Positions 62,526 to 64,000 of a DNA stretch of 64,000 nucleotides are shown here, piece by piece. Below the pieces are notes generated by a model. It had not been told where the DNA came from and did not search any database. It worked only from the letters and a program-made list of their open reading frames with translations. The stretch is from contig OX243814.1 in NCBI GenBank assembly GCA_945859605.1, positions 37,367,630 to 37,431,629 on the forward strand, in the 5' to 3' direction. The translations under genes and the position numbers were made by a program. Positions within the stretch are counted from its first letter, which is position 1. Every line of letters starts with the position of its first letter. This DNA is from Lumbricus rubellus. Taxonomy: Eukaryota > Annelida > Clitellata > Crassiclitellata > Lumbricidae.

Positions 62526-63599
62526 TTAAGGTCGTAAGAATACTGCCGAAAAGTCTCTAGCGAATATATTTAGTGCGATGTGTGAATAAACGAATATCTC
62601 GAGAAAATCGGTGTTGGTTACAAAAACTATGCTACAACCGGTTGAATTGTTATGCGCAGCTCCCGTACCCCCTCCGCCCGCAATTTGCATGTAATTCGCT
62701 CCATTTTTATACAGGTAGACGTTACCATGAGCGGTATTAGTGTCACAAAATTCTATATACGTCGAAACCAAATAGTATCCGGCTTTTCCGGGAGTGACAC
62801 GAGTCAGTCTCGTACTTATACCAGCATCGGTTTGGAATCTTACACTATCGAAAGAAACTCTTGTGTGAGTTTTAGCGTCTATGGCTTGACGAGTTAAAGA
62901 ATGAATGCTAAGCGCGGGACCGATTGTGATAGAATCTACATACTGCTTCGTAGCTGCATCGCTGGCGCTGTTGGGATTGTGTAGACCTGTAATGTAACCA
63001 TCATGCATAAAGATGGTTGTATGCACATTTATTTGAGATGAAATATTGTATTGCGTCGACTTAACCATCTCTAACATGATTTCATTGTTTATTCTAAAAC
63101 GAAATCCATCCATCGATTGTAATGTAATAGGATTGTTTAACGAACATTGTAGTTTATTTCGTATACTACCTAAGAAAATAGTGAATTCTTTATTATCTCC
63201 TCTCAAGTCCTTACAACCCATTGAACGCAGACGATCGAAGCCAACGTTTAAGAATAGATCACCAGTCATGGTATCACCAGTTTTAGACACTTTCAAAGCA
63301 GTTCTTTCATCAACGTATTTCTTATTCGTCAAATGATTATCGTTGGACGGTGAATCGTCGTGATTCGTTATCAAATCAATTGCTTGACCACGACTTAAGG
63401 CTTCATCCATTCCTGCTGTCGAAGTGTTCGTTGTAGGTAGTCCTTTAATTTTGTGACCACCCATTTTTAAATTTCCAGTCACTGGATTTGCTCCATCCAA
63501 TCGAAGAAAACTCTCATTTATTTGACTAAGAGTAACACCTCCAGCGATTACTCTTTGTGATGAACTAACATCGGTGTGACCAAATTTATCGACAGGCAT
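62526..63599 (-). CDS. Tail-fibre-like protein with C1q-like head (viral or Polinton-like)
   Basis: An intronless 357-codon frame starting ATG (PVDKFGHTD). Residues about 25-230 hold repeats typical of tail-fibre shafts: NPVTGNLKMGGHKIKGL, NHLTNKKYVDERT, GDTMTGDLFL, and GYITGLHNPNSASDAATKQYVD. Residues about 235-357 look like a C1q/TNF jelly roll (VSFDSVRFQTD, STRLTRVTPGKAGYYLV, VYLYKNGA, LEIFVYSH). Such fibre proteins mediate particle attachment in phages and in some eukaryotic dsDNA viruses and virus-like elements. The start is preceded by AT-rich TATTATATATAAT. It lies 27 bp downstream of the next gene, unlike the intron-rich host genes. Confidence 0.7.
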   Translation of the reverse strand: MPVDKFGHTDVSSSQRVIAGGVTLSQINESFLRLDGANPVTGNLKMGGHKIKGLPTTNTSTAGMDEALSRGQAIDLITNHDDSPSNDNHLTNKKYVDERTALKVSKTGDTMTGDLFLNVGFDRLRSMGCKDLRGDNKEFTIFLGSIRNKLQCSLNNPITLQSMDGFRFRINNEIMLEMVKSTQYNISSQINVHTTIFMHDGYITGLHNPNSASDAATKQYVDSITIGPALSIHSLTRQAIDAKTHTRVSFDSVRFQTDAGISTRLTRVTPGKAGYYLVSTYIEFCDTNTAHGNVYLYKNGANYMQIAGGGGTGAAHNNSTGCSIVFVTNTDFLEIFVYSHIALNIFARDFSAVFLRP

Positions 63600-63626
63600 A
63601 TTATATATAATAATTTTTAATGCAGA

Positions 63627-64000
63627 TTAGTCATCGTATACATATAATTGCATTACTTGAATCCCTAGTGGAAGATCATCATCCTTTCCCTGTACTGCAA
63701 CTTTATAATATTGACACGCATCCGTAGTAGAAATATTAACAAATGTCGGAACAGCCTCTGAAGGAGTTGAAGATGTATGTAAGTGTGCAAACACTACTCC
63801 ATCATTGCTAGCGTATAAATAAAAGAGAGATTCATTTACTGTTTTCAACGCAATTCTCCAAATTTTAACTGGCTCAGGACATTTAATTTGTAACCAAGGA
63901 ATCATATGATCTTCACGCAAAGAACCCCAAGCTGCGTTAACATCGTCAGTGAGATTAGTGAAAGCATGGTAGGCTTTGTTTCCGGCAAAACAATCACTGG
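63627..64000 (-). CDS. Discoidin (F5/8C)-like protein, partial
   Basis: Open from the window edge to a stop at 63,627; the N-terminus is outside. It has the F5/8C pattern: NKAYHAFTN, AAWGS, WLQIKCPEPVKIWRIAL, FYLYASNDGVVF, and YYKVAVQG..VQLYVYDD at the end. Discoidin folds bind carbohydrate or lipid and also occur in viral fibre proteins. Same strand as and tightly spaced with the fibre-like gene, suggesting one viral-style gene cluster. Confidence 0.6.
   Translation of the reverse strand, partial: SDCFAGNKAYHAFTNLTDDVNAAWGSLREDHMIPWLQIKCPEPVKIWRIALKTVNESLFYLYASNDGVVFAHLHTSSTPSEAVPTFVNISTTDACQYYKVAVQGKDDDLPLGIQVMQLYVYDD

Overview
This is a metazoan nuclear genomic window. It shows intron-containing genes with GT-AG junctions, secreted and membrane domain architectures, tRNA-derived SINEs, hAT and Tc1/mariner elements, several non-LTR retrotransposon remnants, a Helitron and a complete env-bearing Ty3/gypsy element. 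The repeat mix suggests a marine invertebrate, possibly a deuterostome, but nothing here fixes the species. Most real exons are short and make no long open frame; I found them by comparing duplicated segments and checking splice sites and intron phases.

Left part (1-10,212). Two tandem minus-strand paralogues each have four exons with matching phases. They encode a short basic N-terminus, a probable F-box and a C-terminal NHL/TRIM-like beta-propeller. Copy 1 runs off the left edge. Copy 2 is complete (about 454 aa) and carries a 16-unit DDAE repeat. Its introns hold a broken mariner and a hAT MITE.

Middle and right (about 10,925-62,100). A tandem array of a roughly 17 kb unit is present as copies A (10,925-21,520), B (flank from 39,640, unit to 56,815) and C (flank from 56,920, unit truncated near 62,100). 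A and B each hold a plus-strand gene for a small single-pass receptor: signal peptide, Thr-rich stalk, transmembrane helix, and a cytoplasmic tail with three YxxL/I motifs of ITIM/ITAM type. B also has an extracellular CUB domain; A lacks both CUB exons and has an expanded 24-bp-repeat stalk. Alignment of A, B and C exposes many clean filled/empty insertion sites, so insertions can be ordered against the duplications.

Between A and B sits a 17.8 kb env-containing Ty3/gypsy element (21,730-39,513, minus strand) with near-identical LTRs and a 4-bp target duplication. Gag and pol share one frame separated by a single UAG. Pol carries a C-terminal chromodomain and env is a full-length fusion-type glycoprotein. 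A Helitron splits the integrase and a 2 kb terminal-inverted-repeat element splits the 5' LTR, with a hAT MITE nested inside that.

Right edge (62,526-64,000). Two intronless, tightly spaced minus-strand genes encode a tail-fibre-like protein with a C1q-like head and a discoidin-like protein. They look viral or Polinton/Maverick-like rather than like host genes.
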